Source: Acidobacteriota bacterium (GTDB lineage: Bacteria > Acidobacteriota > Blastocatellia > Pyrinomonadales > Pyrinomonadaceae). Taken from it: a stretch of 64,000 bases of DNA. The notes beneath the pieces are model-generated. The model did not search any database, had not been told where the DNA came from, and saw nothing but the letters and a program-made list of their open reading frames with translations. A program made the translations under genes and the position numbers. Where the stretch lies: assembly GCA_016713675.1 (NCBI GenBank), contig JADJOS010000001.1, positions 186,001 through 250,000 of the forward strand, given 5' to 3'. Shown piece by piece: positions 52,551 to 61,143 of the stretch (position 1 is the stretch's first letter; every line of letters starts with the position of its first letter).

Positions 52551-52594
52551 GCGTATGCTATTCCCATATAAAGAGATAGCATTTTCGCATACGC
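52551..52594. promoter_or_regulatory. Nested inverted repeat upstream of hrcA
   Basis: GCGTATGC (52551-52558) and GCATACGC (52587-52594) are perfect arms that enclose ATGCTAT (52555-52561) and ATAGCAT (52576-52582). It lies 13 bases before the hrcA start, between hrcA and the divergent protease gene. It is not a CIRCE element but is placed where an operator would be. Confidence 0.5.
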
Positions 52595-52642
52595 GGTGTC
52601 AATAAAAATTGTTTAAACCAGTTGTTTTATCTTGTCTGCTAC

Positions 52643-53368
52643 GTGACCGAAATCATCCAACAGATCAACGAACTCTACGCCGAGGCTTTCCGCTGGTACG
52701 ACCCAAAACGCGCCTGTCCGGCGATCCATGTTTCATTTTACCCGTATGTCGGCATAAATCATACGATAAGGATCCGCGAGGGCCAAATTTTTGTTCGCAT
52801 CGGCACGATCTGCCTTGAGATGCCGCTAGCGTGTCACAAAGGCCTCGCGTATATTCTCGTCGGCAAGCTGCTGCGAAAGAAGATCCCGGTCGGAGCCCGT
52901 GCGGTCTATTCGGCGTATGTAAAATCCGACACGATCCGGCTCCAAGCCGCGGATAACAAACGCGCCAAGGGTCGAAAGGTCGTGACAACATCGAAAGGCA
53001 AGGTCTATGACCTCGACGAGATATTCGAATCGATCAACCGCGACTATTTTCGCCATGCGATCGAAAAGCCCGTGCTGACGTGGTCGGCCCGCAAAACCTA
53101 TCGCATCCTCGGCCATCACGACGCAACGCACGATCACATTACGATCAGCACTTCGCTCGATTCGCTCGATGTGCCGCGATACGTGGTCGAATACGTCGTC
53201 TTCCACGAAATGCTCCACATCGCCCACCCAACCAAACACGTCAACGGCCGCCGCTACAACCACACGCCCGCATTCAAACGCGACGAACAGAAATTCGCCT
53301 ACTACCAAGAGGCTGAACGTTGGATCGAACGCAACGTCCGAAAACTAAAACGCGAAGCGAAGCGATAG
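52643..53368 (+). CDS. SprT/M48-like zinc metallopeptidase
   Basis: The 241-residue protein has the zinc motif FHEMLHIAHP (His188, Glu189, His192 from the GTG start). Basic, aromatic-rich sequence follows (RRYNHTPAFKRDEQKFAYYQ), with a likely third ligand His. The N-terminal half (WYDPKRACPAIHVSFYPYVG, IRIREGQIFVRIGTICLEMP) is a beta-rich domain with a duplicated feel. It is cytosolic by appearance. The start may be GTG 52643 or TTG 52622. Role may be proteolysis or DNA-protein crosslink repair, but the subfamily is not certain. Confidence 0.78.
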   Translation: MTEIIQQINELYAEAFRWYDPKRACPAIHVSFYPYVGINHTIRIREGQIFVRIGTICLEMPLACHKGLAYILVGKLLRKKIPVGARAVYSAYVKSDTIRLQAADNKRAKGRKVVTTSKGKVYDLDEIFESINRDYFRHAIEKPVLTWSARKTYRILGHHDATHDHITISTSLDSLDVPRYVVEYVVFHEMLHIAHPTKHVNGRRYNHTPAFKRDEQKFAYYQEAERWIERNVRKLKREAKR

Positions 53369-53808
53369 TCTGATCGGCAGGTTTGTCCCGCTTGTCCCGC
53401 TGCTGTCCCGCAATTTTTCGAGTCCTAGCGGGACAGGTAAATCATTGTGTTTATTGGTGTCACAGCAATGCTATACCTTTATCCCGCACTATTTCAAAAT
53501 AAATGCACGACAAGGTCTTACAGGACGCTAACCATTGCAAATAATAATGTTACGGAATTTAGCATGTTCCGGCAGCGGCGATCTCACGTGGGACAGGCAT
53601 TTTTGAATGATCGTCGCTCCGGCGATAAAATCCCACGTTCCGCGAGATCGATAGCCTCATATTCAATTGTCAAAGATCCCAATTCCCGGCAATTGGGCAC
53701 AAACTATTATAATAGATTTGTGTTGTTAATTGGTAATATTTTTATAGATGCAACAAATAATCAGCGGTCATGTCAGTACCACCTGCGGTAGCGGGTGGTA
53801 CTGACAAG
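53369..53808. other. AT-rich intergenic island with hairpins
   Basis: The 440-base gap starts with three TGTCCCGC words and a hairpin CTGTCCCGC (53403-53411) / GCGGGACAG (53428-53436). The part 53440-53770 is clearly more AT-rich than its surroundings and has palindromes CCCAATT/AATTGGG and CTATTATAATAG. It ends in the palindromic repeat at 53772-53805. The frame at 53447-53791 does not look like a protein. No gene is seen. Confidence 0.55.
53772..53805. repeat. CCxCCTGCG palindromic repeat, copy 6 (best copy)
   Basis: GTCAGTACCACC and GGTGGTACTGAC are perfect 12-base inverted arms around TGCGGTAGCG. It lies 3 bases after the stop of the lipoprotein gene on the minus strand. Confidence 0.85.
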
Positions 53809-55449
53809 TTATTCATCCCCGTTAAGTTGAGCGATGATCGAGCCGATCAGGCCAAAGTCGGAGGTCGTGCGGCGGTCGATGCCGGTTTTTGTGAAGCGAG
53901 TTTCGGTAAAATAGGTCGAAACGGATCGAATATCGCCTTGTTGCTCGCGTGCGAGCATTTCAACGAGCCGAAGAATATTGGCGGTCTCGATCCCGAAGGT
54001 CATGACTGCCGCATTTTTTTTGTCAAATAGTTTTCCATTTGGGGTAGTTCTAAACCCGCCATTTGGCTTTTCGTCAAGACATTTTGTAACGCCCTCGTTA
54101 TCACCCACTAGGACACTGCCGCCTGCGAAACCGGCAGCAATGTCGCCGTCCGCTTCGGTCCAGTGCTCAACATTTGCAATACCGAACGGCTCCTTGTCGG
54201 GCTTCAGCCCTTCAAGAAATGATGACCTTACTTTGTTCGGATCGGTGACACTCGCAATAACGACCGGCTGCTCGCCATCGGCCCCGAACTTTGTCGTTAT
54301 TAACGTTGAACCGACCGCACTCAGGAAAACCTCCGGCGAGCGAACGCCATAAGGTTCGAAAAACAAGCCGCCGAATTCCAAGATGACTTGTCCAGACACC
54401 GGATCCGCAGCCTTCTGGGCGATCAGCAATAGGCTTCGCCACGCGATCTGCGGCTGTTTTAGGTTGTAAACAGTAACGGAAGTTGAATCAAGAGGTAACT
54501 GGTTAAGACCTTCCGTATTTGCATCACCAGGAGCCATCGTTTCAGCAAAGACAGCGGTTATGTCCGGTGGCATACCAATAGTGTATTTGTCCTCGATTCC
54601 CTTCTCGGTATTTATCGAAGTCCACGAAATTTCGGTTATCGAGTTTCTGATCAATTTCGGAAGAATGCCGGCGATGGCGGATTGGACTTCGGATTCGTCG
54701 GCAGCTTCGCTGGCGAATTTTAGGCCGGCGAGAGCTGCTATTTGGGCGATGCCGTCGGTGGAAACATAACCCTGGGCAAGGGTCGTTCGGTCGGTCACGG
54801 GAACTTTTCCGGTTTTTAAGATGCTGTCGGTCTCGCCGCGTTTTACGGCGAGGCATTTTTCGATAGCCGGTTCGTCGTTACCAAAATAGATGATGCTGTC
54901 GATGACAAGGGCGTACGCCTTTCGTCCGTCAGTAGCGGTCCAGGTGAAGTATTTGCCGCCGTTTTTGTCGGTCTTTTCGACGGTTGGTTCGCTGTCGTAG
55001 ATATTGGCGACAAAGCTGCCGAGCTTTTTCTCGGCGAAGGTGACGGCGTTTGAGTTCCACGCGTGCGTATCGGCGATAGCGACGAAACGCGGCTGGACAC
55101 GGCCGACGCTGTGTTCGTCAGTGAGCTTTTCTTCTCTGGTCTCAAAACCGGTGACCGCAACGGCGAGCTGCACGCCTTTGAGAGCGGAGAGATCAGGCTT
55201 GCGCTTTGCCGCTTCCATAAACGGCTTGGCATCAACGATCGGCTGCAGAGCGGCGGCGAGGTCGTTCGTCTCAAGATAGACCAGCGTCTCGGCGGGAACC
55301 AGTGTACGCATATCGGTCGGTTTGGTTGAGCATGAAGACAGGAAAATCAACCACAGATTGACACAGATAAGGATAGATAAGGACAAGATATTTCGCAACA
55401 ATTTGTATCGAATTCGGAAATTCCTATATCTGTGTTTATCCGTGTTCAT
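53809..55449 (-). CDS. Lipoprotein with DUF3352-like domain
   Basis: The 546-residue protein starts inside a palindromic repeat and has a lipobox signal (LSILICVNLWLIFLSSC). The mature part begins VPAETLVYLETNDLAAALQP, as in DUF3352 proteins, with long alternating strand and helix pieces (FVAIADTHAWNSNAVTFAEK, YALVIDSIIYFGNDEPAIEK, GVRSPEVFLSAVGSTLITTK). It is probably outer-membrane or periplasm-facing. Function unknown. Both arms of the repeat are translated, as NTDKHRYRN and LSILICVNLW. Confidence 0.75.
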   Translation of the reverse strand: MNTDKHRYRNFRIRYKLLRNILSLSILICVNLWLIFLSSCSTKPTDMRTLVPAETLVYLETNDLAAALQPIVDAKPFMEAAKRKPDLSALKGVQLAVAVTGFETREEKLTDEHSVGRVQPRFVAIADTHAWNSNAVTFAEKKLGSFVANIYDSEPTVEKTDKNGGKYFTWTATDGRKAYALVIDSIIYFGNDEPAIEKCLAVKRGETDSILKTGKVPVTDRTTLAQGYVSTDGIAQIAALAGLKFASEAADESEVQSAIAGILPKLIRNSITEISWTSINTEKGIEDKYTIGMPPDITAVFAETMAPGDANTEGLNQLPLDSTSVTVYNLKQPQIAWRSLLLIAQKAADPVSGQVILEFGGLFFEPYGVRSPEVFLSAVGSTLITTKFGADGEQPVVIASVTDPNKVRSSFLEGLKPDKEPFGIANVEHWTEADGDIAAGFAGGSVLVGDNEGVTKCLDEKPNGGFRTTPNGKLFDKKNAAVMTFGIETANILRLVEMLAREQQGDIRSVSTYFTETRFTKTGIDRRTTSDFGLIGSIIAQLNGDE

Positions 55450-55455
55450 CTGTGG
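55351..55455. repeat. CCACAGATGAACACGGAT-type palindromic repeat
   Basis: The left arm CCACAGATTGACACAGATAA and the right arm (reverse complement CCACAGATGAACACGGATAA then ACACAGATA) are inverted. The element covers the start codon and signal peptide region of the lipoprotein gene and lies upstream of the divergent SDR gene. Confidence 0.75.
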
Positions 55456-55484
55456 ACGATTCTTTGCTAAAATCCGAAGTCAAT

Positions 55485-56267
55485 ATGGACAAAATATTTG
55501 CTGATAACATTTTACAGGGTAAGGTTGCGTTTGTAACAGGCGGCGGGACGGGTATTACGGGCGGCGTAGCGAGGGCGTTTGCGGAGCATGGCGCCAAGCT
55601 TGCGATCACGAGCCGCAAGACCGAAAATCTCGAAGCGATGAAGGCTGAGGTCGAGGCTTTTGGCGGCGAGTGTTTTACGTATGCGGCGGACGTTCGCGAT
55701 TATGATGCCGTCGAAAAAGCGATAGCGGCGGCGGCGGAGCATTTCGGGCAGATCGATATTGTTGTAAATGGGGCGGCGGGCAATTTCTTATGTGCGGCCG
55801 ATCAGCTTTCGGCGAACGGGTTTGGGACGGTTGTCGATATCGATACCAAGGGAACGTTCAATGTATGCCGAGCGGCATTCGAAGAGCTGAGAAAGTCAAA
55901 AGGGCAGATCCTTAATATCTCCGCAACACTCCATTATCTGGCAACGCCGATGCAGATACACGTGTCGGCGGCAAAGGCCGGTGTCGACGCGATCACGCGA
56001 AACCTGTCGGTCGAATGGGGCCGCCACGGTATCCGCGTCAACGGAATCGCGCCGGGGCCGATCGAGGATACCGAAGGCATGAAACGCCTCTTGATGCCGG
56101 AATTAAAGGAAAAACTAACCCGAAAGATACCACTCCAGCGTTTCGGCCGAATCGCCGATATTGAGAACGCGGCTCTATTCCTAACGTCCGATGCTGCAAA
56201 TTACATCAACGGCGTCACTCTGGTCGTCGATGGCGGACAGTGGCTGTTGGGAACAAGTCTGGCCTAA
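55485..56267 (+). CDS. SDR family 2,4-dienoyl-CoA reductase-like oxidoreductase
   Basis: The 260-residue enzyme has the NAD(P) motif AFVTGGGTGITGGVARAF, then NGAAGNFLCAADQLSANGF, DIDTKGTFNVCRAAFEEL and NISATLHYLATPMQIHVSAA with the catalytic Lys just after. GGQWL near the end is typical. It resembles the peroxisome-type 2,4-dienoyl-CoA reductase subgroup, which handles unsaturated fatty acids. The usual YxxxK Tyr appears replaced by His (HVSAAKAG), as in that subgroup. ATG 55485 is the likely start. Confidence 0.85.
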   Translation: MDKIFADNILQGKVAFVTGGGTGITGGVARAFAEHGAKLAITSRKTENLEAMKAEVEAFGGECFTYAADVRDYDAVEKAIAAAAEHFGQIDIVVNGAAGNFLCAADQLSANGFGTVVDIDTKGTFNVCRAAFEELRKSKGQILNISATLHYLATPMQIHVSAAKAGVDAITRNLSVEWGRHGIRVNGIAPGPIEDTEGMKRLLMPELKEKLTRKIPLQRFGRIADIENAALFLTSDAANYINGVTLVVDGGQWLLGTSLA

Positions 56268-58069
56268 CGCGGATCGATCGGATCGTCGCGGTCGGTCATG
56301 ACATCGGTCAGCTTGTCCGATTTGATATCTGCGGGTGTTCGCTTATCCAGCACCGCCCGCAGGACCATCATTCTGGCCAGCACCCGCACTTCACCGCGTT
56401 CAAATGTGTTGGTCAGATTTTTCGTCTTAACAAAATCGGCCTTCACGAGCGAACGGATCGTACCGCTCGCCATTCCGAGTTCGCCGGTCAATTCGCGTAT
56501 CATCGAACCGCCGAACATACCCACCTGCACTTCGCCATCGTCGATCATCTCTTCCTGAACGTCGATGAATTCCGCGACCTTTACGAACGCATTGATCGTG
56601 TCATTTGCACGCAATATGGTCGATTCGAGCAGCGGAAAAGCTTTGTCCGGATCTGCCTCGGCATATCCTGAAGCGAGCATCCAGCTCAGCAGATAATCCT
56701 GATAATTCTTCGGATTCGGATCGACCATGCGTTCGGCATCACGCATGATCTCGTCTGCCAACTCCTTGTCGCCCATCTTTGCGACCTGAGCAGCAAGCAG
56801 GCTCAGGGCGACGATCTTTTTGTCCTTGCCCTTTGTCTCTGAGATTATCTTGCGCGCGTTGGCGATCACCTTGTCACGTTCGTCTTTCGGCAGGTTCTTG
56901 CCGCCGATCGAACGGAGATCGTCCATCATTTTGCGTTCGGCCTTTTCTTTCTCCTCACGCTCTTTCATATCACGTTCCCATTGCTGCATGGTATTCGAAT
57001 TTGAACGAGGGGCCGGAACAGCATTCGCCGCCATTGTATTAAAAGCTGTGCCCGTGCCAACGGCGGTATTTGTGGAGGCTCCGGTCGTTTTTGGAGTTTT
57101 GAATTTTGCCCGGATCTGGGCCGCACGGCCGGGCAGGTATTTTTCGATCTGATTTGCCCATTGCGCGCTGCCATATGTCGATCCGTCTACGTCCTTTATC
57201 TCGAGAACTGCCTGGGCAAAGATCTCGGCGATATCACGGAGTTCGTTTGCGTCATAGATCGCCTTTTTTGCTCCGGGCTTTTTCGATTCTGCGAGGTTCG
57301 AGGCACCGTAACTCAGCAGCGTGCTGAAAAAATAGGGGGTCTTAACGACCGAACGGTCAGAACTGATCTTGCTCAAAATGGCGTCGCCAAATTCGATACC
57401 CTTTTCCGTGTCCTTTGCATAGATCGCCTTGAGCAGTTCGATGTGGTTCGAATCGAGACCGCGTTTGAGAGATTCCTTTCCGTAAGCGACGCCCTTGGCG
57501 GCATCGCTCTCAGCGATCTTTTTCATCAAACTCGTCTCGAAGTATCTGTCGCTTGATTCGGCTTCCTTAAGAAATTGCGGATTTGAGATAGACGCAATAC
57601 TGTCGACGAAAAAGTTGTACGCGAGGTCAGGTGCGTGCTCGGCGAGGCTCATAGCGATCTGCTGGCGAACCGCCATCGCGATCCGAAATTTTCGTTGTAT
57701 CTTGGTCTGTCCGCGGCCGCCGAAAAGGAATCCGCCGCCTTCGTCGTCATTTGAGGGGTCGGCGGCAGTGTTCATCTCAGCATCAAACTGCGTCAAAAGC
57801 TGTTTGAAATCGAGAACGACCTGGCCGTACATCGCCTTCGCCTCTTTATCGTCGTGAAACCACATCAGCGAAGCAAGTTCGGAGCTAAAACTGATCCGGT
57901 TTTCGATCGACCGCAGGCGGCCGACCTCAGATGCCGTATCGCGAAGGAATTCGATCGCGTCCTTTTCGAGCTTTTCGGCGGCCTCGGACCTTTTATCGGG
58001 AACGGTCTGGCCGAACGAAAAAGCGGTAAATGACAAGATAAGAAGAATAGAGAGGAGTCTTTTTGGCAT
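56264..58069 (-). CDS. Exported helical protein, unknown
   Basis: The 601-residue protein has a signal peptide (RLLSILLILSFTAFSFGQTV) and a long helical mature part. The middle contains a low-complexity Thr/Ala/Pro linker (TPKTTGASTNTAVGTGTAF) and a Glu/Lys-rich helix (WERDMKEREEKEKAERKM), then TPR-like helices (KIVALSLLAAQVAKMGDKEL, SWMLASGYAEADPDKAFPLL). No motif points to an enzyme. It overlaps the end of the SDR gene by 4 bases, tail to tail. Confidence 0.7.
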   Translation of the reverse strand: MPKRLLSILLILSFTAFSFGQTVPDKRSEAAEKLEKDAIEFLRDTASEVGRLRSIENRISFSSELASLMWFHDDKEAKAMYGQVVLDFKQLLTQFDAEMNTAADPSNDDEGGGFLFGGRGQTKIQRKFRIAMAVRQQIAMSLAEHAPDLAYNFFVDSIASISNPQFLKEAESSDRYFETSLMKKIAESDAAKGVAYGKESLKRGLDSNHIELLKAIYAKDTEKGIEFGDAILSKISSDRSVVKTPYFFSTLLSYGASNLAESKKPGAKKAIYDANELRDIAEIFAQAVLEIKDVDGSTYGSAQWANQIEKYLPGRAAQIRAKFKTPKTTGASTNTAVGTGTAFNTMAANAVPAPRSNSNTMQQWERDMKEREEKEKAERKMMDDLRSIGGKNLPKDERDKVIANARKIISETKGKDKKIVALSLLAAQVAKMGDKELADEIMRDAERMVDPNPKNYQDYLLSWMLASGYAEADPDKAFPLLESTILRANDTINAFVKVAEFIDVQEEMIDDGEVQVGMFGGSMIRELTGELGMASGTIRSLVKADFVKTKNLTNTFERGEVRVLARMMVLRAVLDKRTPADIKSDKLTDVMTDRDDPIDPR

Positions 58070-58171
58070 AATTGCGACCTCGGGCGTGTGTGCGTTTATG
58101 ATAGAGTTATTGGTCGAAATAGTAAATGGAGAACGCCCGTAGAACCGCGTTTTTGCATGCCTGATGTAACG

Positions 58172-58738
58172 ATGCTGTTAGTTATCGACAATTACGATTC
58201 GTTCACTTATAACCTCGTCCAATATCTCGGCGAGCTTGGGGCCGAGATGCTCATTGTGCGAAATGACGAGGTGACGATAGATCAGATCGAACATGACGTA
58301 AAACCGGATCGAATACTGATCTCGCCCGGGCCGGGCAGCCCTGATACAGCCGGAATTTCGCTGAGCGTGATCGAGCGTTTTGCAAATAAACTGCCGATCC
58401 TGGGCGTTTGTCTTGGACATCAGGCGATAGGGCAGCATTTCGGCGGAAGAGTAAAGTGGGCTCCCGAGCCGGTTCATGGAAAGCCGGTGGAGATACTACA
58501 TGACGGAAAAACGATCTTCCGTGATCTGCCGTCGCCGTTTAGGGCCGGGCGCTATCATTCGCTGATCGTCGAACGCAATACGTTACCCGAATGTCTCGAG
58601 ATCTCGGCCGAATCGCCGGATGGTCTGGTAATGGGACTCAGGCATCGAGAGCTCCCGATCGAAGGCGTCCAGTTTCATCCTGAGTCGATATTGACCGAGC
58701 ACGGCAGAAAACTGTTGCAAAACTTCCTCGAACTCTGA
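58172..58738 (+). CDS. trpG: Anthranilate/aminodeoxychorismate synthase glutamine amidotransferase subunit
   Basis: The 188-residue class I amidotransferase supplies ammonia to chorismate-using synthases. It starts MLLVIDNYDSFTYNLVQYLG, has ISPGPGSPDTAG, the nucleophile Cys80 in GVCLGHQAIGQ, and the His/Glu pair in GVQFHPESILTEHG. The ATG at 58172 fits the family; a longer frame reaches 58088. TrpD follows 72 bases later, which favours trpG over pabA, but one protein may serve both pathways. No trpE or pabB is visible. Confidence 0.93.
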   Translation: MLLVIDNYDSFTYNLVQYLGELGAEMLIVRNDEVTIDQIEHDVKPDRILISPGPGSPDTAGISLSVIERFANKLPILGVCLGHQAIGQHFGGRVKWAPEPVHGKPVEILHDGKTIFRDLPSPFRAGRYHSLIVERNTLPECLEISAESPDGLVMGLRHRELPIEGVQFHPESILTEHGRKLLQNFLEL

Positions 58739-58810
58739 CATATTAGATAGAGGGGATCTTTCCCGCCTTTCGCTCCCTGCCGACCGCCGATTCGCCGATT
58801 CGCCGAAAAT

Positions 58811-59893
58811 ATGCGACACAATAAGACTGACTGGTTGCTAAGTGCACCGGTCACGCCGACAAATCCAAAGGCAAATTCGCCGTTATTCCCGTACATTGCG
58901 AGGCTGATACGCGGCGAGGATCTGAGCGCAAAGGAATCGGTCGAGTTCTTTCGTATTCTGACCGATATGCGGCACGGTTCGATCCAGATCGCAGCCGCAC
59001 TCACGGCATTGACGGCAAAGGGCGAAACTGCTGCCGAACTCGCCGGCATGGCGAGCGTCATGCGTGAGCAGGCGATAAAGATCAAAGCGTCTCAGAAAAA
59101 TGCGGTCGATATCACAGGAACGGGATCGTCGTCGGCAAAGACCTTTAACGTATCGACCGCCGCGGCCATCGTCGCCGCCGGTGCCGGATTGATGGTCGCC
59201 AAACAGAGCAGCCGCGGCGTGACTAGCCAAACAGGTAGTGCCGACGTACTTGGCGAACTCGGCGTCAAGGTCGCAGGCGAACCGGAGATCGCTCAGGCGA
59301 GCCTAAACGGCGTTGGACTTTGCTTTATGTTCGCCCCAAAATTTCATCCGAGCCTGAAACGCGTCGGCGAAGTAAGGCGAGCACTGGGTATTCGCACGTG
59401 TCTCAACCTTCTCGGCGTCATTGCGAATCCGGCGGTCACAAAACAAGTAATCGGGGTGTGGCACAATTCGCTCGTCGTGCCGGTCGCAAATGCTCTGGCG
59501 ATGCTGAAAACAGACAGATCCTGGGTCCTGCACGGTGCAGATGGAATGGACGAGATCACCATCGCGGGGGAAACTCACGTTGTCGAAGTTACCGGCTCGC
59601 AAACACGGCAGTTCAAGCTGACACCAAAAGATTTCGGTCTCAAGGCCGGCCCGACCACAGCCTTGAAAGCAAATTCCGCCAAAGAAAGTGCAGCGATCAT
59701 TCGCGAGATCTTGGCAAGCAAACGCCGCGACGAAGCCCGTTCGATCGTTGTCATGAACGCCGCTGCGGCTCTTGTCGTCGGAGGCGTAGCCAAAGACCCG
59801 CTCCATGCCGCCCGCCTCGCCGAACAAAGCATCGACAGCGGCCAGGCCCAGAACAAGCTAGACCGGCTCATTCAGATCACAAACAAAAAATAA
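58811..59893 (+). CDS. trpD: Anthranilate phosphoribosyltransferase
   Basis: The 360-residue enzyme joins anthranilate and PRPP. The PRPP site is VDITGTGSSSAKTFNVSTAA, in place of the common GTGGD form. KQSSRGVTSQTGSADVLGEL, FMFAPKFHPSLKRVGEVRRA, LGIRTCLNLLGVIANPA and HGADGMDEIT all fit. The variation in the glycine loop (GTGSSSAKT) and the KQSSRGVTSQ segment is notable but has been seen within the wider family. The frame from ATG 58811 is slightly longer than average at the N-terminus. Confidence 0.92.
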   Translation: MRHNKTDWLLSAPVTPTNPKANSPLFPYIARLIRGEDLSAKESVEFFRILTDMRHGSIQIAAALTALTAKGETAAELAGMASVMREQAIKIKASQKNAVDITGTGSSSAKTFNVSTAAAIVAAGAGLMVAKQSSRGVTSQTGSADVLGELGVKVAGEPEIAQASLNGVGLCFMFAPKFHPSLKRVGEVRRALGIRTCLNLLGVIANPAVTKQVIGVWHNSLVVPVANALAMLKTDRSWVLHGADGMDEITIAGETHVVEVTGSQTRQFKLTPKDFGLKAGPTTALKANSAKESAAIIREILASKRRDEARSIVVMNAAAALVVGGVAKDPLHAARLAEQSIDSGQAQNKLDRLIQITNKK

Positions 59894-59895
59894 CC

Positions 59896-59978
59896 TGTCC
59901 ACTCGTCACTGACGACTGTCCATCGCCAAGGATCGACCTTATTCAGTGGATAGTGGCTAGTCGCAAGTGGATAGTTTT
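59896..59978. repeat. GTGGATAG/GTCACTGACGA repeat between trpD and lpxK
   Basis: CCACTCGTCACTGACGACTG followed by TCCATCG, and AGTGGATAGTGGCTAGTCGC followed by AAGTGGATAG, form a low-complexity element of imperfect inverted words, like those inside nadB and elsewhere. Confidence 0.45.
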
Positions 59979-60004
59979 GGAGTGATGCCTGATAATTAAG
60001 AGCA

Positions 60005-61018
60005 ATGCTCTGGCTGCTTGGTCACATTTTCGGCAAGGTCGCGGAACTTCGAAATTCGCTGTATGACAAAGGCGTGCTCGATGTTTTCGATCTGAGAGCG
60101 CGCGTGATCAGTGTCGGCAACCTGACCGCGGGCGGCACCGGAAAGACGCCGCTGGTCGCGTATATCTCGAATATTCTTCATTCCCGCGGCGAGACGGTTT
60201 GTATCCTTACACGAGGCTATGGGCGAAAAGACCCGAAAGAACGTGTCGTCGTCACCGACGGCAAACGGATCCTGACGGACGCCGAACACGCGGGCGATGA
60301 ACCGTTCGAACTCGCGAAAAAGCTGCTCGGAAAGGTCATTATCATCGCCGATGCCGACCGCGTTTCGGCGGGCGAATGGGCAAGGCGAAAGTTTGGCGTG
60401 ACGACATTCATCCTCGATGACGGCTTTCAGCACCGCAAGGTAAAACGCGATTTGGACATCGTTTGCATCGATTCGACAGATCCGTTCGGGGGCGGCAAGA
60501 TGCTCCCGGCCGGTCGACTGCGTGAGCAGAAAGTCGGCTTGGATCGAGCCGATGTAGTGATCGTGACGCGTGCCAATCTCGGCAGCGGAATTGCCGTCTT
60601 GAGGTCGAGCATCGCCGATCTAAATCCCGAAACTCAAATATTCACCTCGGAAACTGCGATCAGCGGCGTGGTCGACCTCAAGGACATCCAGTCAAAAAGG
60701 CGGCCGACGCAGCGTGAGATCAAGGAGCACAAGGTCTTCGCCTTTTGCGGAATCGGAAATCCGGAGATCTTTTTTAAACAGCTCTGGCAAGACGGTTTCG
60801 ACGCCGCCGGAACAAAGGCCTTTCGCGACCATTTTGTCTATTCGCAGAAGGATGTCGCCGAGATCGAAAGGCTCGCTCGAGATTCGTCCGCGGACCTTTT
60901 GCTGACGACCGCCAAAGACGCGGTGAAACTGCAGGAACTCGAATTCACGCTTCCCTGTTATGTGGTCGAGATCGAAATGGTAATAGACAGGCCGGCGGAA
61001 CTTGCGGCTCTCGTTTAG
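60005..61018 (+). CDS. lpxK: Tetraacyldisaccharide 4'-kinase
   Basis: The 337-residue kinase phosphorylates the lipid A precursor at the inner membrane. It has VISVGNLTAGGTGKTPLVAY (Walker A), ILTRGYGRKDP, ADRVSAGEWARRKFGV, LDDGFQHRKVKRDLDIVCID and GKMLPAGRLREQ. FCGIGNPEIFFKQLWQDGFD and LLTTAKDAVKLQ complete the family pattern. It implies that the organism makes lipopolysaccharide. Its stop overlaps the end of a small minus-strand gene. Confidence 0.95.
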   Translation: MLWLLGHIFGKVAELRNSLYDKGVLDVFDLRARVISVGNLTAGGTGKTPLVAYISNILHSRGETVCILTRGYGRKDPKERVVVTDGKRILTDAEHAGDEPFELAKKLLGKVIIIADADRVSAGEWARRKFGVTTFILDDGFQHRKVKRDLDIVCIDSTDPFGGGKMLPAGRLREQKVGLDRADVVIVTRANLGSGIAVLRSSIADLNPETQIFTSETAISGVVDLKDIQSKRRPTQREIKEHKVFAFCGIGNPEIFFKQLWQDGFDAAGTKAFRDHFVYSQKDVAEIERLARDSSADLLLTTAKDAVKLQELEFTLPCYVVEIEMVIDRPAELAALV

Positions 61019-61143
61019 CGCCTTTTTGTAGGCGGCTCCTTCTTGTCGCCCCAATAGAAAAACTTGATCACGAGCACGTAGACCGTGATGCTCAGGAACA
61101 GCAGGACAAAGAAAAGGGTTATCAGCCAGGCCAGTGATGACAT
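61015..61143 (-). CDS. Small single-helix membrane protein
   Basis: The 42-residue product is one membrane helix (WLITLFFVLLFLSITVYVLV) with a short charged C-terminal tail (WGDKKEPPTKRR). Its ATG lies directly after the stop of the AI-2E family permease gene, so the two are translationally linked, and it may be an accessory subunit (inference). It is too short for confident family assignment. Confidence 0.6.
   Translation of the reverse strand: MSSLAWLITLFFVLLFLSITVYVLVIKFFYWGDKKEPPTKRR

Noticed and set aside
52551..52594. CIRCE operator before hrcA
   Set aside because: The inverted repeat does not match the CIRCE arms or the 9-base spacer; recorded only as an unknown inverted repeat.
53447..53791. 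114-codon frame in the AT-rich island
   Set aside because: Composition and sequence do not resemble a folded protein, and it runs into the palindromic repeat.
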